Program-made: the position numbers and the translations under genes
Shown here: positions 22,158-29,894 of the stretch, piece after piece
Numbering within the stretch: position 1 is the stretch's first letter
Layout: the number at the start of each line of letters is the position of its first letter
The notes under the pieces: generated by a model
What the model saw: the letters and a program-made list of their open reading frames with translations, nothing else
Database searches by the model: none
Told to the model about the DNA's origin: nothing
Origin: a bacterium
GTDB lineage: Bacteria > Planctomycetota > Phycisphaerae > Phycisphaerales > UBA1924
NCBI GenBank assembly: GCA_024743075.1
Contig: JANSXG010000002.1
Coordinates: 1-50,728 of the forward strand
Length of the DNA stretch: 50,728 nt
Direction of reading: 5' to 3'

Positions 22158-24070
22158 CGGCTTGGCGGTGGATCGTCTTCAGATCGCTCCTTGGGCGCGG
22201 GACGCGGCAGCGGGACGACGTAGGGGTTGTTCGAGAGGTCCCGCTCGGTGGTTTCTTCCGACTCACCGGCCGCTTCCGCGCGCGGTTCGAACGGAGCGGC
22301 GTCGTCCGGGGCAAGACCCGGTCGTTCGTCGGTGAAGCGGCTCGCCAGCCGTCGAATATTTTCGATGTTCTCGCGGTCGTCTTCGGGGAAGAAGGTCGCC
22401 GGAATCGCACCGTCGCTCGCCATGAGATACAGCACGGTGACAATCTCGCTGTATCGCATGTTCAGGCCGTCCTCGAGAAGATCGGGGGTGGGCTCGAAAG
22501 CCATGCGGCGGATCATCGATGCGAGGTCACGATCGGCCTTGACGAGTCGGGGTGCAACACGAGAATTCGGCCGGTAGAAAATCTCCGCTTCCGGCTGGTC
22601 CGGGTCGGCCTTCATGAGCAGTCGGCCGTCCCACGCGTCGACGAAGACTTCGGGCAGTATTTCCATGTTCATCCCGAAGAGCACGATTCGTGGGACGTTG
22701 CTCTGTGTGACGTAGATCGTCGGCTGCGTCGACGGGACGATATCGAGCACGAACTTGTCACCCATCGGGCGTGTGATGATGCGGGCGTCGTCCAGGCGCT
22801 TGAGTGCCTCTAAGGCCGTGACCCGCAGAGCGAGGTCTGGGTTGTTGAGGTGGGTGCGCAGGTACTCTCGGATGCCTGGGTCGCGGTTTACGGGCAAGCG
22901 CGTCAGCCAGCGCATCGCGTCGTCGCGGAGACCAATGGGTCCGTTCTCGATCAATTCCTCGATGTGGGGGCGGACCGTCAGATCACCGGCCCACGCACCC
23001 GCTTCGATCGCGGCGAGGCGTGGGATCGACTCGGGGTGCGTGTACAGCGGTCGAAGATAGGAGATCGCCGGTTCGCCGAGGGCTCGCAGGCACCAGCTGA
23101 GTTGCGTGGCGAGTTCCGGCTGTTCCACCAGCGCGTCGGCGTATCGCCGGGCCCACTCTTCCGGGAAGGCCTGGTCGATCCGGGTGAATCGCAGGAGGTT
23201 GATGAAGACCTCCGGCTCGTCGCGATACTGAATGGGCACATTGACGTAGATCAACTCGTCGCTTCGCCCGATCGCCACATCGCCACGCACACCCGTTTGG
23301 AACTTGTTGTTGATCGCGCGGGTGATCTCGCGTGCTCGGGCGTGCGACGGATTGTCGAGCAGGAGGCGGATGGGCTCGGCTTCTTTGATTCTCCCGCCGG
23401 CCAGCACGCGGCCGCGACTGCGCTGAATGGTGTCGGACTCCGCTTCGCTCCCACGCTCGGCAAACGCGAAGGGATTGATGAAGACGGGGCCTCCGGCGTC
23501 CGCCACCGCGCGGGTGTCCGGCGCGGAGGGCGAAACCACGCCGCGGCGGAGGTCGGTCGTGTAGAGGCGTCCGCCCTCGAGGCTGGTGACGCCGCTCCCG
23601 TTCAGAGCTGATACCTCCACATCAAACGTCGCGTGCATCGGGAGGCCGGCGGGGATGTACGCTTGGACCAGCACCACTGCTGTATCCGGGCTGTCGATCA
23701 ACTGAGAAGGCGAGATCCGTGCGAGGGGCCCCGCTTCGGGCGCGCCGGTCCCAACGCCGTACTTGCGCATCTCGTCTTCGAGCACGGACCGGACGCCGAT
23801 CGGCACGGTTCCCGACCCGGTGCCGTCCAGTCCGACGACGAGCCCGTAGCCCGAAACGATGGTGCCCTCTGTGCCCCGAATGGTGACCTCTGAGCCGACG
23901 GTCCCACGGAGGATGGACTGGGTGTCGCGCACGACAACCGGCACCTGCACGGTACTGGCCGGGCGCTGCGGCGTCTTGCTGCAGGCGACCGCGAGCGCGG
24001 CGGACGCGAGAAGCAGGGCGGCCACAGCGCGAACCGGCCACTGCTTAACTGAACTTGAGCGGGTCAACAA
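22154..24070 (-). CDS. FlgI-like (flagellar P-ring) lipoprotein with extended C-terminus
   Basis: 638 residues beginning at TTG 24070, seven bases after AAGGGAG. The signal segment AVAALLLASAALAVACSKTP suggests a lipoprotein, with Cys about 30, although the lipobox is imperfect. Residues about 45-290 resemble FlgI: IVSGYGLVVGLDGTGSG, VVLVQAYIPAG, FDVEVSALNGSGVTSLEGGRLYTTDL and later YVNVPIQYRDEP. FlgI is about 370 residues and polymerises as the periplasmic P-ring around the flagellar rod. Residues about 300-420 look like helical HEAT-type repeats (EWARRYADALVEQPELA, RVTALEALKRLDDARI). The remaining 200 residues have no recognised domain, and the end is Pro/Glu-rich. No other flagellar gene is in the window, so a flagellar function is uncertain; a P-ring-like envelope ring in another machine is possible. 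Confidence 0.72.
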   Translation of the reverse strand: MLTRSSSVKQWPVRAVAALLLASAALAVACSKTPQRPASTVQVPVVVRDTQSILRGTVGSEVTIRGTEGTIVSGYGLVVGLDGTGSGTVPIGVRSVLEDEMRKYGVGTGAPEAGPLARISPSQLIDSPDTAVVLVQAYIPAGLPMHATFDVEVSALNGSGVTSLEGGRLYTTDLRRGVVSPSAPDTRAVADAGGPVFINPFAFAERGSEAESDTIQRSRGRVLAGGRIKEAEPIRLLLDNPSHARAREITRAINNKFQTGVRGDVAIGRSDELIYVNVPIQYRDEPEVFINLLRFTRIDQAFPEEWARRYADALVEQPELATQLSWCLRALGEPAISYLRPLYTHPESIPRLAAIEAGAWAGDLTVRPHIEELIENGPIGLRDDAMRWLTRLPVNRDPGIREYLRTHLNNPDLALRVTALEALKRLDDARIITRPMGDKFVLDIVPSTQPTIYVTQSNVPRIVLFGMNMEILPEVFVDAWDGRLLMKADPDQPEAEIFYRPNSRVAPRLVKADRDLASMIRRMAFEPTPDLLEDGLNMRYSEIVTVLYLMASDGAIPATFFPEDDRENIENIRRLASRFTDERPGLAPDDAAPFEPRAEAAGESEETTERDLSNNPYVVPLPRPAPKERSEDDPPPSR

Positions 24071-24160
24071 ACGGCTGCTCCCTTGAACGCCGCGTCGCGA
24101 CGCGGCTGGTGGTTCCGAGATTTGGACGCGCGGGGACGTTTCAGGTTCCGATCGGGCTCA

Positions 24161-24850
24161 TCAGGCGGTACTGCCCGCTCCGGCGAGCTCCAATGTCCTC
24201 TCGATCATCTGGCCGATGCCCTCGTGCACTTCATGAATCGGGGCGTCGCCGAACATGTAGGCCGGGGCGGTCACGAGCCGGTTCGCAATGTCCACGCAGG
24301 CGTCGGTGACCGGCTGATCCGAATGGGTTGACCCCATTGTTTCGATGGCTTTCGCGGTGTCGGCATCGGACCCGATCGTGACCGTGCAACCCGATCCGCC
24401 GGCCTTCGTGCCGAAGACTCTGGCAGCGATGGCGGGGGCGATACAGCACATGCCGATCGGCTTTTCGGCCTCGTGAAACGCTTTCAGCACCCGCTCGACC
24501 TCCGCGTGAACCGTGCACTCCGGCCCGTCGAACGCGAAGGTGCAGAGGTTCTTCGCGGCGCCGAAGCCGCCGGGGAACACGACGGTGTCGAAATCGTCGG
24601 TTTTGAGTTCGGCGAGCGGCTTGATGTTGCCGCGTGCGATGCGAGCGGCTTCGACCAGCACGTTGCGGGACTCCCCTTCGGCCGGCTGGCCCTTGAGGTG
24701 ATTCACGACATGGGCCTGATCGATATCCGGAGCGAAGCACTGGACCGCCGCTCCGTGATGAGAGAGGTGGAGCAGGACGGAAACGGCCTCGTGAATCTCC
24801 GATCCGTCGAAGACGCCACAACCCGAGAGAACAACCGCGACACGCGTCAT
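24161..24850 (-). CDS. elbB: Isoprenoid biosynthesis glyoxalase ElbB (DJ-1/PfpI superfamily)
   Basis: 229 residues, close to the usual 217-220. ElbB signatures: VAVVLSGCGVFDGSEIHEA at the start, VFPGGFGAAKNLCTFAF, KPIGMCCIAPA with the nucleophile-position Cys of the DJ-1 fold, and APAYMFGDAPIHEVHEGIGQM at the end. E. coli ElbB has glyoxalase III-like activity in vitro and was linked to isoprenoid synthesis; the physiological role is not firm. Cytosolic. It is monocistronic in appearance, divergent from obgE across 116 bases. Confidence 0.92.
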   Translation of the reverse strand: MTRVAVVLSGCGVFDGSEIHEAVSVLLHLSHHGAAVQCFAPDIDQAHVVNHLKGQPAEGESRNVLVEAARIARGNIKPLAELKTDDFDTVVFPGGFGAAKNLCTFAFDGPECTVHAEVERVLKAFHEAEKPIGMCCIAPAIAARVFGTKAGGSGCTVTIGSDADTAKAIETMGSTHSDQPVTDACVDIANRLVTAPAYMFGDAPIHEVHEGIGQMIERTLELAGAGSTA

Positions 24851-24966
24851 GCCCGAACCTTTCCGATCAACGTGAAATCCTGAGCAGTAAAGGGTATCTG
24901 GTCGATTCCGCGGCGTCCAAGCGTCGCGGCCACTTCGGCGGGCGAGCGGCGGCTACACTGCCCGCA

Positions 24967-25992
24967 ATGTTCGCTGACCATGCCACAATCGAGGTGCGAG
25001 CCGGGGACGGGGGGAACGGTGTTGTTTCCTTCCGGCGCGAGAAGTACATCTCCAAGGGGGGGCCCGACGGCGGGGACGGCGGACGCGGCGGTTCGGTCAT
25101 CGCGGTGGGCGACCCCAATACCCAGACTCTTCTCGACTTTCGCCACCAGCATGTGTGGGCCGCCAAGCCCGGCGGGTCAGGACACGGCAAAAACCAGACC
25201 GGGGCCGACGGCGAAGATATCCAGATCAACCTGCCTCCGGGAACGCTGATCTACGAGGAGAACGAGGACGGCGAGCGGACGCTGCTGGTGGACCTGGCCG
25301 AGGGGCAGCGGGCGGTTTTGGCTCGCGGCGGCAACGGCGGCTTCGGCAACGACCACTTCAAGTCGTCGACGCATCAGGCCCCTTACGAGTGCACGCCGGG
25401 TGAATCTGGGGAGCGCAAGACACTTCACCTCGAACTCAAACTCATCGCCGATGTGGGACTCGTCGGCAAGCCCAACGCCGGAAAGTCAACCCTGCTGTCG
25501 TCCGTGACGCGGGCAACGCCGAAGATCGGCGATTACCCATTCACGACGCTTCGTCCTCAACTCGGGATCGCGTCGCTCGACATCGAGCGCCGGCTGGTTT
25601 TGGCGGATATCCCGGGACTCATCGAGGGCGCGGCCCAGGGTGCTGGCCTCGGTCACGAGTTTCTGAAGCACATCGAGCGGACGCGCGTGCTCGTACACCT
25701 CATCGACATCGAGCCTGCAGACGGGTCAGACCCTGCGGCAAACTTCCAGATGATCCGGCGTGAGCTCTTCGAGTACAGCCCGGCGCTCGCGGAGAAGCCG
25801 GAGATCATCGCGATAAACAAGCTCGACCTGCTCGGCGGACAGGAGTCCGCCCAGACCGCTGTCGAACTGCTCCGGGCGACCCTGCAACTCGGGGCAGACG
25901 AACGCGTGTACCCCATCTCCGCGGCGACCGGTGAAGGAACCGCCGAACTGCTCGAGGCCTGCTGGGAAGCGCTCCAAGGCGGTCCCAACTGA
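24967..25992 (+). CDS. obgE: Obg/CgtA ribosome-assembly GTPase
   Basis: 341 residues. Residues 1-158 are the glycine-rich Obg fold (AGDGGNGVVSFRREKY, GGPDGGDGGRGG). The G domain has G1 GKPNAGKS (167-174), switch I DYPFTTLRP, G3 ADIPGLIEGA (213-222) and G4 NKLD, with ISAATGEG as G5. The C-terminal OCT domain of some Obg proteins is absent, as in E. coli-type lengths. The protein acts in late assembly of the 50S ribosomal subunit and in the stringent response. It converges with the dockerin gene 21 bases downstream. Confidence 0.97.
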   Translation: MFADHATIEVRAGDGGNGVVSFRREKYISKGGPDGGDGGRGGSVIAVGDPNTQTLLDFRHQHVWAAKPGGSGHGKNQTGADGEDIQINLPPGTLIYEENEDGERTLLVDLAEGQRAVLARGGNGGFGNDHFKSSTHQAPYECTPGESGERKTLHLELKLIADVGLVGKPNAGKSTLLSSVTRATPKIGDYPFTTLRPQLGIASLDIERRLVLADIPGLIEGAAQGAGLGHEFLKHIERTRVLVHLIDIEPADGSDPAANFQMIRRELFEYSPALAEKPEIIAINKLDLLGGQESAQTAVELLRATLQLGADERVYPISAATGEGTAELLEACWEALQGGPN

Positions 25993-26012
25993 CCGGGTGG
26001 ATCAGGTCGGAC

Positions 26013-26855
26013 TTACTCGCACTTGGTGTCGAACACTGCGAGCAGGCGATTCAGATCGAGGAGGTTCACCTCACCGTCGCCGTCGACATCGCCGTCTGTT
26101 TCGGGGGGCACGCTCTCGCCAAAGTGCGCGAGCAGGAGGTTGAGATCCTGAAGATTGATGAAGCCGTCGTTATTGAAGTCCGCGGGGCAGATCGATTCGA
26201 CGGGTAAATCGTGGGCGATCTGCAGCGAGAAGTTATCGATGCCGGTTTTGATGTTCGTGTTGACGAGGCCGTCAACGAGCGATAACGCCTGGCCGAAACC
26301 GAAGCGGATCGGCTCGCCGTTCGCAGAGAAATCGGGATTTGAGTTGGGGTTGCGCGGCTCGTCGGTGTTGAAGAAGATCTCGAAAAACTGCTCCTCCGCC
26401 GCATCGTGCAGCGCGAAGTGCTCGACGGGGTTGGTGGAGGCCCACTCGAAATCGTATTCGTAGTACCTTCCACCCTGCTCGAGGTAGAACCGCGCCTGCT
26501 GGATGGTCTCCACATACGGATCGAGTTGCAGCGCGGACATCCCGAGGGAAACCGTGTTGATCGGACCGTCGTTCGCGGGATCCCACGTGGCTTCGTCGAG
26601 GAATGCGATCCCGAAGATGGTGGACGGAACCTGAGTAAACCACCGGTACTCCAGGCAGCCCCCGGTCTGCGGGTGGGTGCCGTTGAGAATGACCACCAAT
26701 CCGCCTTCGGTGCCGTTGAGCGGCTTCGTGTGGGCCTCGCGAGTCCATTCGGAAAGGTCGAACGTCGAGCGAGCGAAGTTGGTCTGCTCGATGCCGAGCG
26801 CAGCGGCTCCGGCACAAAGGATGGTGGCGGCAATCAGCCGCTTGCTTGTCTGCAC
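26013..26855 (-). CDS. Secreted protein with dockerin-like C-terminus, unknown function
   Basis: 280 residues from a GTG at 26855, nine bases after GAGGAGG. Signal peptide QTSKRLIAATILCAGAAALG. The middle (about 25-215) is probably beta-rich, with no recognised domain; it has two Trp-rich strands (STFDLSEWTRE, WFTQVPSTIFG) and may be a carbohydrate-binding-like sandwich (weak inference). The end is a paired EF-hand module, CPADFNNDGFINLQDLN and GDVDGDGEVNLLDLNRLLAVF, closing in DTKCE. Cysteines bracket the module as in the proteins at 819, 12278 and 29895. It lies 118 bases downstream of the TlyA-like gene and probably has its own promoter. Confidence 0.78.
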   Translation of the reverse strand: MQTSKRLIAATILCAGAAALGIEQTNFARSTFDLSEWTREAHTKPLNGTEGGLVVILNGTHPQTGGCLEYRWFTQVPSTIFGIAFLDEATWDPANDGPINTVSLGMSALQLDPYVETIQQARFYLEQGGRYYEYDFEWASTNPVEHFALHDAAEEQFFEIFFNTDEPRNPNSNPDFSANGEPIRFGFGQALSLVDGLVNTNIKTGIDNFSLQIAHDLPVESICPADFNNDGFINLQDLNLLLAHFGESVPPETDGDVDGDGEVNLLDLNRLLAVFDTKCE

Positions 26856-26973
26856 GGGGATTTTCCTCCTCGGGCCGGATGAGCCGGACGATGTGTGATT
26901 CCGCGGTGTTTCCGCGTTCTCGCTATCAGGCGGGAACGCTGATCAGATCGGGACATCACTCAAGAAGGAATTT

Positions 26974-27657
26974 TCAGGAGGGCTCGACCCGGTAAACCGG
27001 CCGGAGCAAGGCGAGGTATTCGAGGTTTCCAGAACCGGTAGCATCAGAGGGCTTCCTGCGACGCTTGGGCTTGCGCTTCCTACCTAGTGTTGGGGATGCG
27101 GTCCATGCGAGGGCCTCGAACCCCAGGCGTGGAAGCTCATCGAGCGTCCGTCGGAGCAGCTCTTTCCCTGCCGATTCGTCCAGCACGCCGTTCTCCACAC
27201 ACTCGGCGAACTCTTCTCGGAACGGCCCGCCGGTCGCTTCGTAGTGCGGCTTCACCAGCGTGATGATGCGCCCCCCCGGCCGGAGCCACTGGGTTGCGGC
27301 GGGCAGGCACCTTTCCTGCACGGTCCAACTCATATCGATCGTGACCAGATCGACGCCGCAGCGCGCGGTGACCTCTGCGGGAGGAGCGAAATGCAAAGCG
27401 TTGGACCGTTCGTGCACGCTGACCCTGTCGTCGGTTCGCAGGCGGTAGTCGAGTACGCCGTAGCCGGTGTCGACCGCGAATACCCTTTCGGCCCCGTGCT
27501 CAAGGAGGCAGTGGGTGAACCCGCCGGTGGAGCAGCCGAGATCAGCGCACCAGAGGCCCGTGGGATCCAGAGCGAATTCGCGCAGCGCGTGATGCAGTTT
27601 CAGGCCGCCTCGGCTGACATACCGAACCTGTTCGTCTCTCGCGTCGTCGTCCCTCAT
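26974..27657 (-). CDS. TlyA-family (FtsJ-like) RNA methyltransferase lacking S4 domain
   Basis: 227 residues, start overlapping the lpxI stop (ATGA). It begins at YVSRGGLKLHHALREF, the point where TlyA proteins pass from the S4 RNA-binding domain into the FtsJ-like methyltransferase, so the usual 60-residue S4 domain is absent. The SAM-binding motif is CADLGCSTGGFTHCLL; AVDTGYGVLDYRLR and VDLVTIDMSW follow, then LVKPHYEA. The C-terminal tail is basic (GRKRKPKRRRKPSD) and could replace S4 in RNA contact (inference). TlyA enzymes 2'-O-methylate cytidines in 16S and 23S rRNA. The target here is unknown. Last gene of the four-gene overlapping operon from 29724. Confidence 0.83.
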   Translation of the reverse strand: MRDDDARDEQVRYVSRGGLKLHHALREFALDPTGLWCADLGCSTGGFTHCLLEHGAERVFAVDTGYGVLDYRLRTDDRVSVHERSNALHFAPPAEVTARCGVDLVTIDMSWTVQERCLPAATQWLRPGGRIITLVKPHYEATGGPFREEFAECVENGVLDESAGKELLRRTLDELPRLGFEALAWTASPTLGRKRKPKRRRKPSDATGSGNLEYLALLRPVYRVEPS

Positions 27658-28568
27658 TCGTTGGCGGTGACGCGCGGTTCCTGAGTGCTCGGGCCCTGGG
27701 GGATCCCGATGATGGACACGCCGAGGCGGTCGGCGAGTTCGAGCGTCTGGGGCTTCTCGATGATGATCACATCGCCCACGGCCAGCGCGATGCAGCGCCC
27801 GCCATGGTCGTGCAGGTTCTGAATCGTGGTCGGACCGATCGTCGGGACATCTGATCGTCGGTCGTGCCCGGCGCGGGCACCTTTCAGGAGCGTCCAGCCC
27901 GGACTGCGGCAGAGTTCACCGCATCGCTTGATCATCCGGTCGGTGCCTTCGACCGCTTCGACCGCGATGACATCTCCTTCGCGTACCGCGATCGCCTGAC
28001 CGATATCGAGTCGGAGCATCTCCTGGAGCAGGGGCCAGCCGAGCGCGATGTCGCTTTTCTGGCGCGAACTCGGCTTGCTGCGAGTCATCACTCCGGTAGT
28101 CGCGAGGTGGTCGGTGATGTGCGCGGTCGAATCGATGAGATTGACTCCGTCCTTCGCCAGTTCATCCGCGATCGCCGCGAGGATCAGGTGGCTCCGCCGG
28201 TCGCGACGCAGTTTCTGCCACATCCACAGGGCGCGGAGATCAGGAGTGTTCCTGATGATGGTACCCCAACTGTGCATCATCTTCGCCTTGTCGACCCGCC
28301 CGACCATGACGGCATACTCGACGCCCATCGCCTTCAGGCGCTTTCCCCAACTGTTGAAACGCAGCGCGCCGACTTCGGTGAACTGGTCGCAGAGGTCCTT
28401 GAGCTCGGAATCAAACTGGCCGACCAGGCCAAGGCAGCGGACCGGATGGCCCATGCTTCGCATCCCGCGCGCCACGAGGACGGGCAACTGGCCACCGCCG
28501 GCGATGAGGCCCATCGGGGTGGGAGGCTCGGGAGGGTCCGGGAGGATCACCGGGGGCGCGGACTTCAT
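27654..28568 (-). CDS. lpxI: UDP-2,3-diacylglucosamine pyrophosphatase LpxI (DUF1009)
   Basis: 304 residues. The start MGLIAGGGQLPVLVARGMRS after a proline-rich 18-residue leader, plus GQAIAVREGDVIAVEAVEGTDRMI and KGARAGHDRRSDVPTIG, are the LpxI signatures. LpxI hydrolyses UDP-2,3-diacylglucosamine to lipid X and UMP in lipid A synthesis, in the lineages that lack LpxH. Cytosolic. Both neighbours overlap it by four bases (ATGA at each end). With kdsD and the LptC-like gene at 43779-47813 it indicates an LPS-bearing outer membrane. Confidence 0.92.
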   Translation of the reverse strand: MKSAPPVILPDPPEPPTPMGLIAGGGQLPVLVARGMRSMGHPVRCLGLVGQFDSELKDLCDQFTEVGALRFNSWGKRLKAMGVEYAVMVGRVDKAKMMHSWGTIIRNTPDLRALWMWQKLRRDRRSHLILAAIADELAKDGVNLIDSTAHITDHLATTGVMTRSKPSSRQKSDIALGWPLLQEMLRLDIGQAIAVREGDVIAVEAVEGTDRMIKRCGELCRSPGWTLLKGARAGHDRRSDVPTIGPTTIQNLHDHGGRCIALAVGDVIIIEKPQTLELADRLGVSIIGIPQGPSTQEPRVTANE

Positions 28569-29254
28569 TCCGAACGCTCCGGAGCGTCCGGGTCGACGAT
28601 TCCGGGCAGCAGATCACGGTCGTCGATCGAGTGTGCTCCCGAATCCGCCATCCGTTCCAAGGCGTCGAGCGCGGAGCGTGGATCGGCGTGAACCGCGAAC
28701 AGCGTTCGAACGGCCGGCTTCATAAAGCGGTTGTGGACCATGTGGTCGAACATCGCCAGCAGCGGCGACCAGTAGCCGGCGCCCGGCTGCCCGGCGTCGT
28801 CGAGCGGGACGCCCGGCGCATCGATCGGATCACGCGGGTTCACCAGCGCCAGCGGTTTCTCGTGCTCGCCGAGCAGGCGCCCGACCAGCACCTCGAAGAA
28901 CTCCTCGAGCGTGCCGACGCCGCCGGGCAGGATCAGGAAGGCGTCACCCCGGTCCTCGAGCAAGCGCTTGCGCTCCCTCATCGTTGCGACCACGATGTTC
29001 TCATGGTTTTCTTCGTCGAGCAGTTCCGCGTCGCGCAGCCGCTCGGTGATGATGCCGACGACCCGTCCGCCGGCGTCGCGACAGGAGCGCGCGACTTCCC
29101 CCATGAGCCCCTGCGAGCCTCCGCCGTAGACGAGTTCGCGCCCCGACTCTCCGAGCAGCGTGCCAACCTCGCGCGCCACCGCCACGAACGACGGGTCCAC
29201 TCTCGGGCTCGATGAGCAGTAGACCGTGACCGACCTCGGAACAAGTCGTGTCAC
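28565..29254 (-). CDS. LOG-family protein (TIGR00730-type nucleotide phosphoribohydrolase)
   Basis: 229 residues with a GTG start overlapping the stop of the deaminase gene. Motifs: VYCSSSPRV at the N-terminus, VYGGGSQGLMGEVA, then MRERKRLLED and LPGGVGTLEEFFEVL, the PGGxGTxxE phosphoribohydrolase motif. Family members cleave cytokinin or purine nucleoside 5'-monophosphates to base and ribose 5-phosphate. Cytosolic. Placing it next to a cytosine deaminase suggests nucleotide salvage or clearance of abnormal nucleotides (inference). Confidence 0.9.
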   Translation of the reverse strand: MTRLVPRSVTVYCSSSPRVDPSFVAVAREVGTLLGESGRELVYGGGSQGLMGEVARSCRDAGGRVVGIITERLRDAELLDEENHENIVVATMRERKRLLEDRGDAFLILPGGVGTLEEFFEVLVGRLLGEHEKPLALVNPRDPIDAPGVPLDDAGQPGAGYWSPLLAMFDHMVHNRFMKPAVRTLFAVHADPRSALDALERMADSGAHSIDDRDLLPGIVDPDAPERSE

Positions 29255-29724
29255 GCCTTCGCGTCCTCCGGAACGCCGATGTCCTCGTTCCAGAGGCCGG
29301 GGCGTTCCTCGATGAACCGGCTCATCAGTTCGATGCAGCGGTCGTCGTTTGCCAGAATCAACTCGATTCCCTCCCGATGGAGCAGGTCTTCGCCACCCAA
29401 GAACGTCCGGTTTTCACCGATCACGATCCGAGGAATCCTGTGCAGCAGGCTGGCTCCGGTGCACATAATGCACGGGCTCAGCGTCGTGGCCAGGGTGAGA
29501 CGTTGCCAGTCGCGCCGACGCCCCGCGTTGCGAAGGCAGACCACTTCGGCGTGGGCTGTGGAATCGCCGGTCTGCACTCGCAGGTTGTGTCCGAGGGCCA
29601 GAACCGTGCCGTTTTCGTCCCCGAGGGCTGCTCCGATCGGTATTCCTCCTTCAGACAGGGATTTCTCCGCTTGAGCGATCGCGGCGTCGAGAAGCTGCCG
29701 ATGGACTGCAGGAAGTGCCGTCAT
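29251..29724 (-). CDS. Cytosine deaminase (fungal FCY1-type CDA fold)
   Basis: 157 residues from the ATG at 29724, ten bases after GAGGA; a GTG at 29757 would add 11 residues. Zinc motifs of the cytidine deaminase superfamily are present: HAEVVCLRNAGR (HAE) and TTLSPCIMCTGA (PCxxC). The length and the string GGIPIGAAL, GHNLRVQ, IVIGENRTFLGG and FIEERPGLWNEDIG follow yeast cytosine deaminase closely, more so than TadA or guanine deaminase. Expected reaction: cytosine to uracil plus ammonia in the cytosol. First gene of the operon; all four genes overlap by four bases, so expression is coupled. Confidence 0.9.
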   Translation of the reverse strand: MTALPAVHRQLLDAAIAQAEKSLSEGGIPIGAALGDENGTVLALGHNLRVQTGDSTAHAEVVCLRNAGRRRDWQRLTLATTLSPCIMCTGASLLHRIPRIVIGENRTFLGGEDLLHREGIELILANDDRCIELMSRFIEERPGLWNEDIGVPEDAKA

Positions 29725-29894
29725 GACGGGATGTTCCTCCGGATCGGCCGGGATCACAAGTCGCGGGGAACGGGCGGCACGTCCGAGTTCGGTGACGACT
29801 TTCGGGCAACGCCCGCTGTTGCGTGGACATCCGGCTGCGGCCGATTAGGCTTTCGGAGGCCTCAAACGCAACGCTCTGAAAGGACGAAGGTTAC

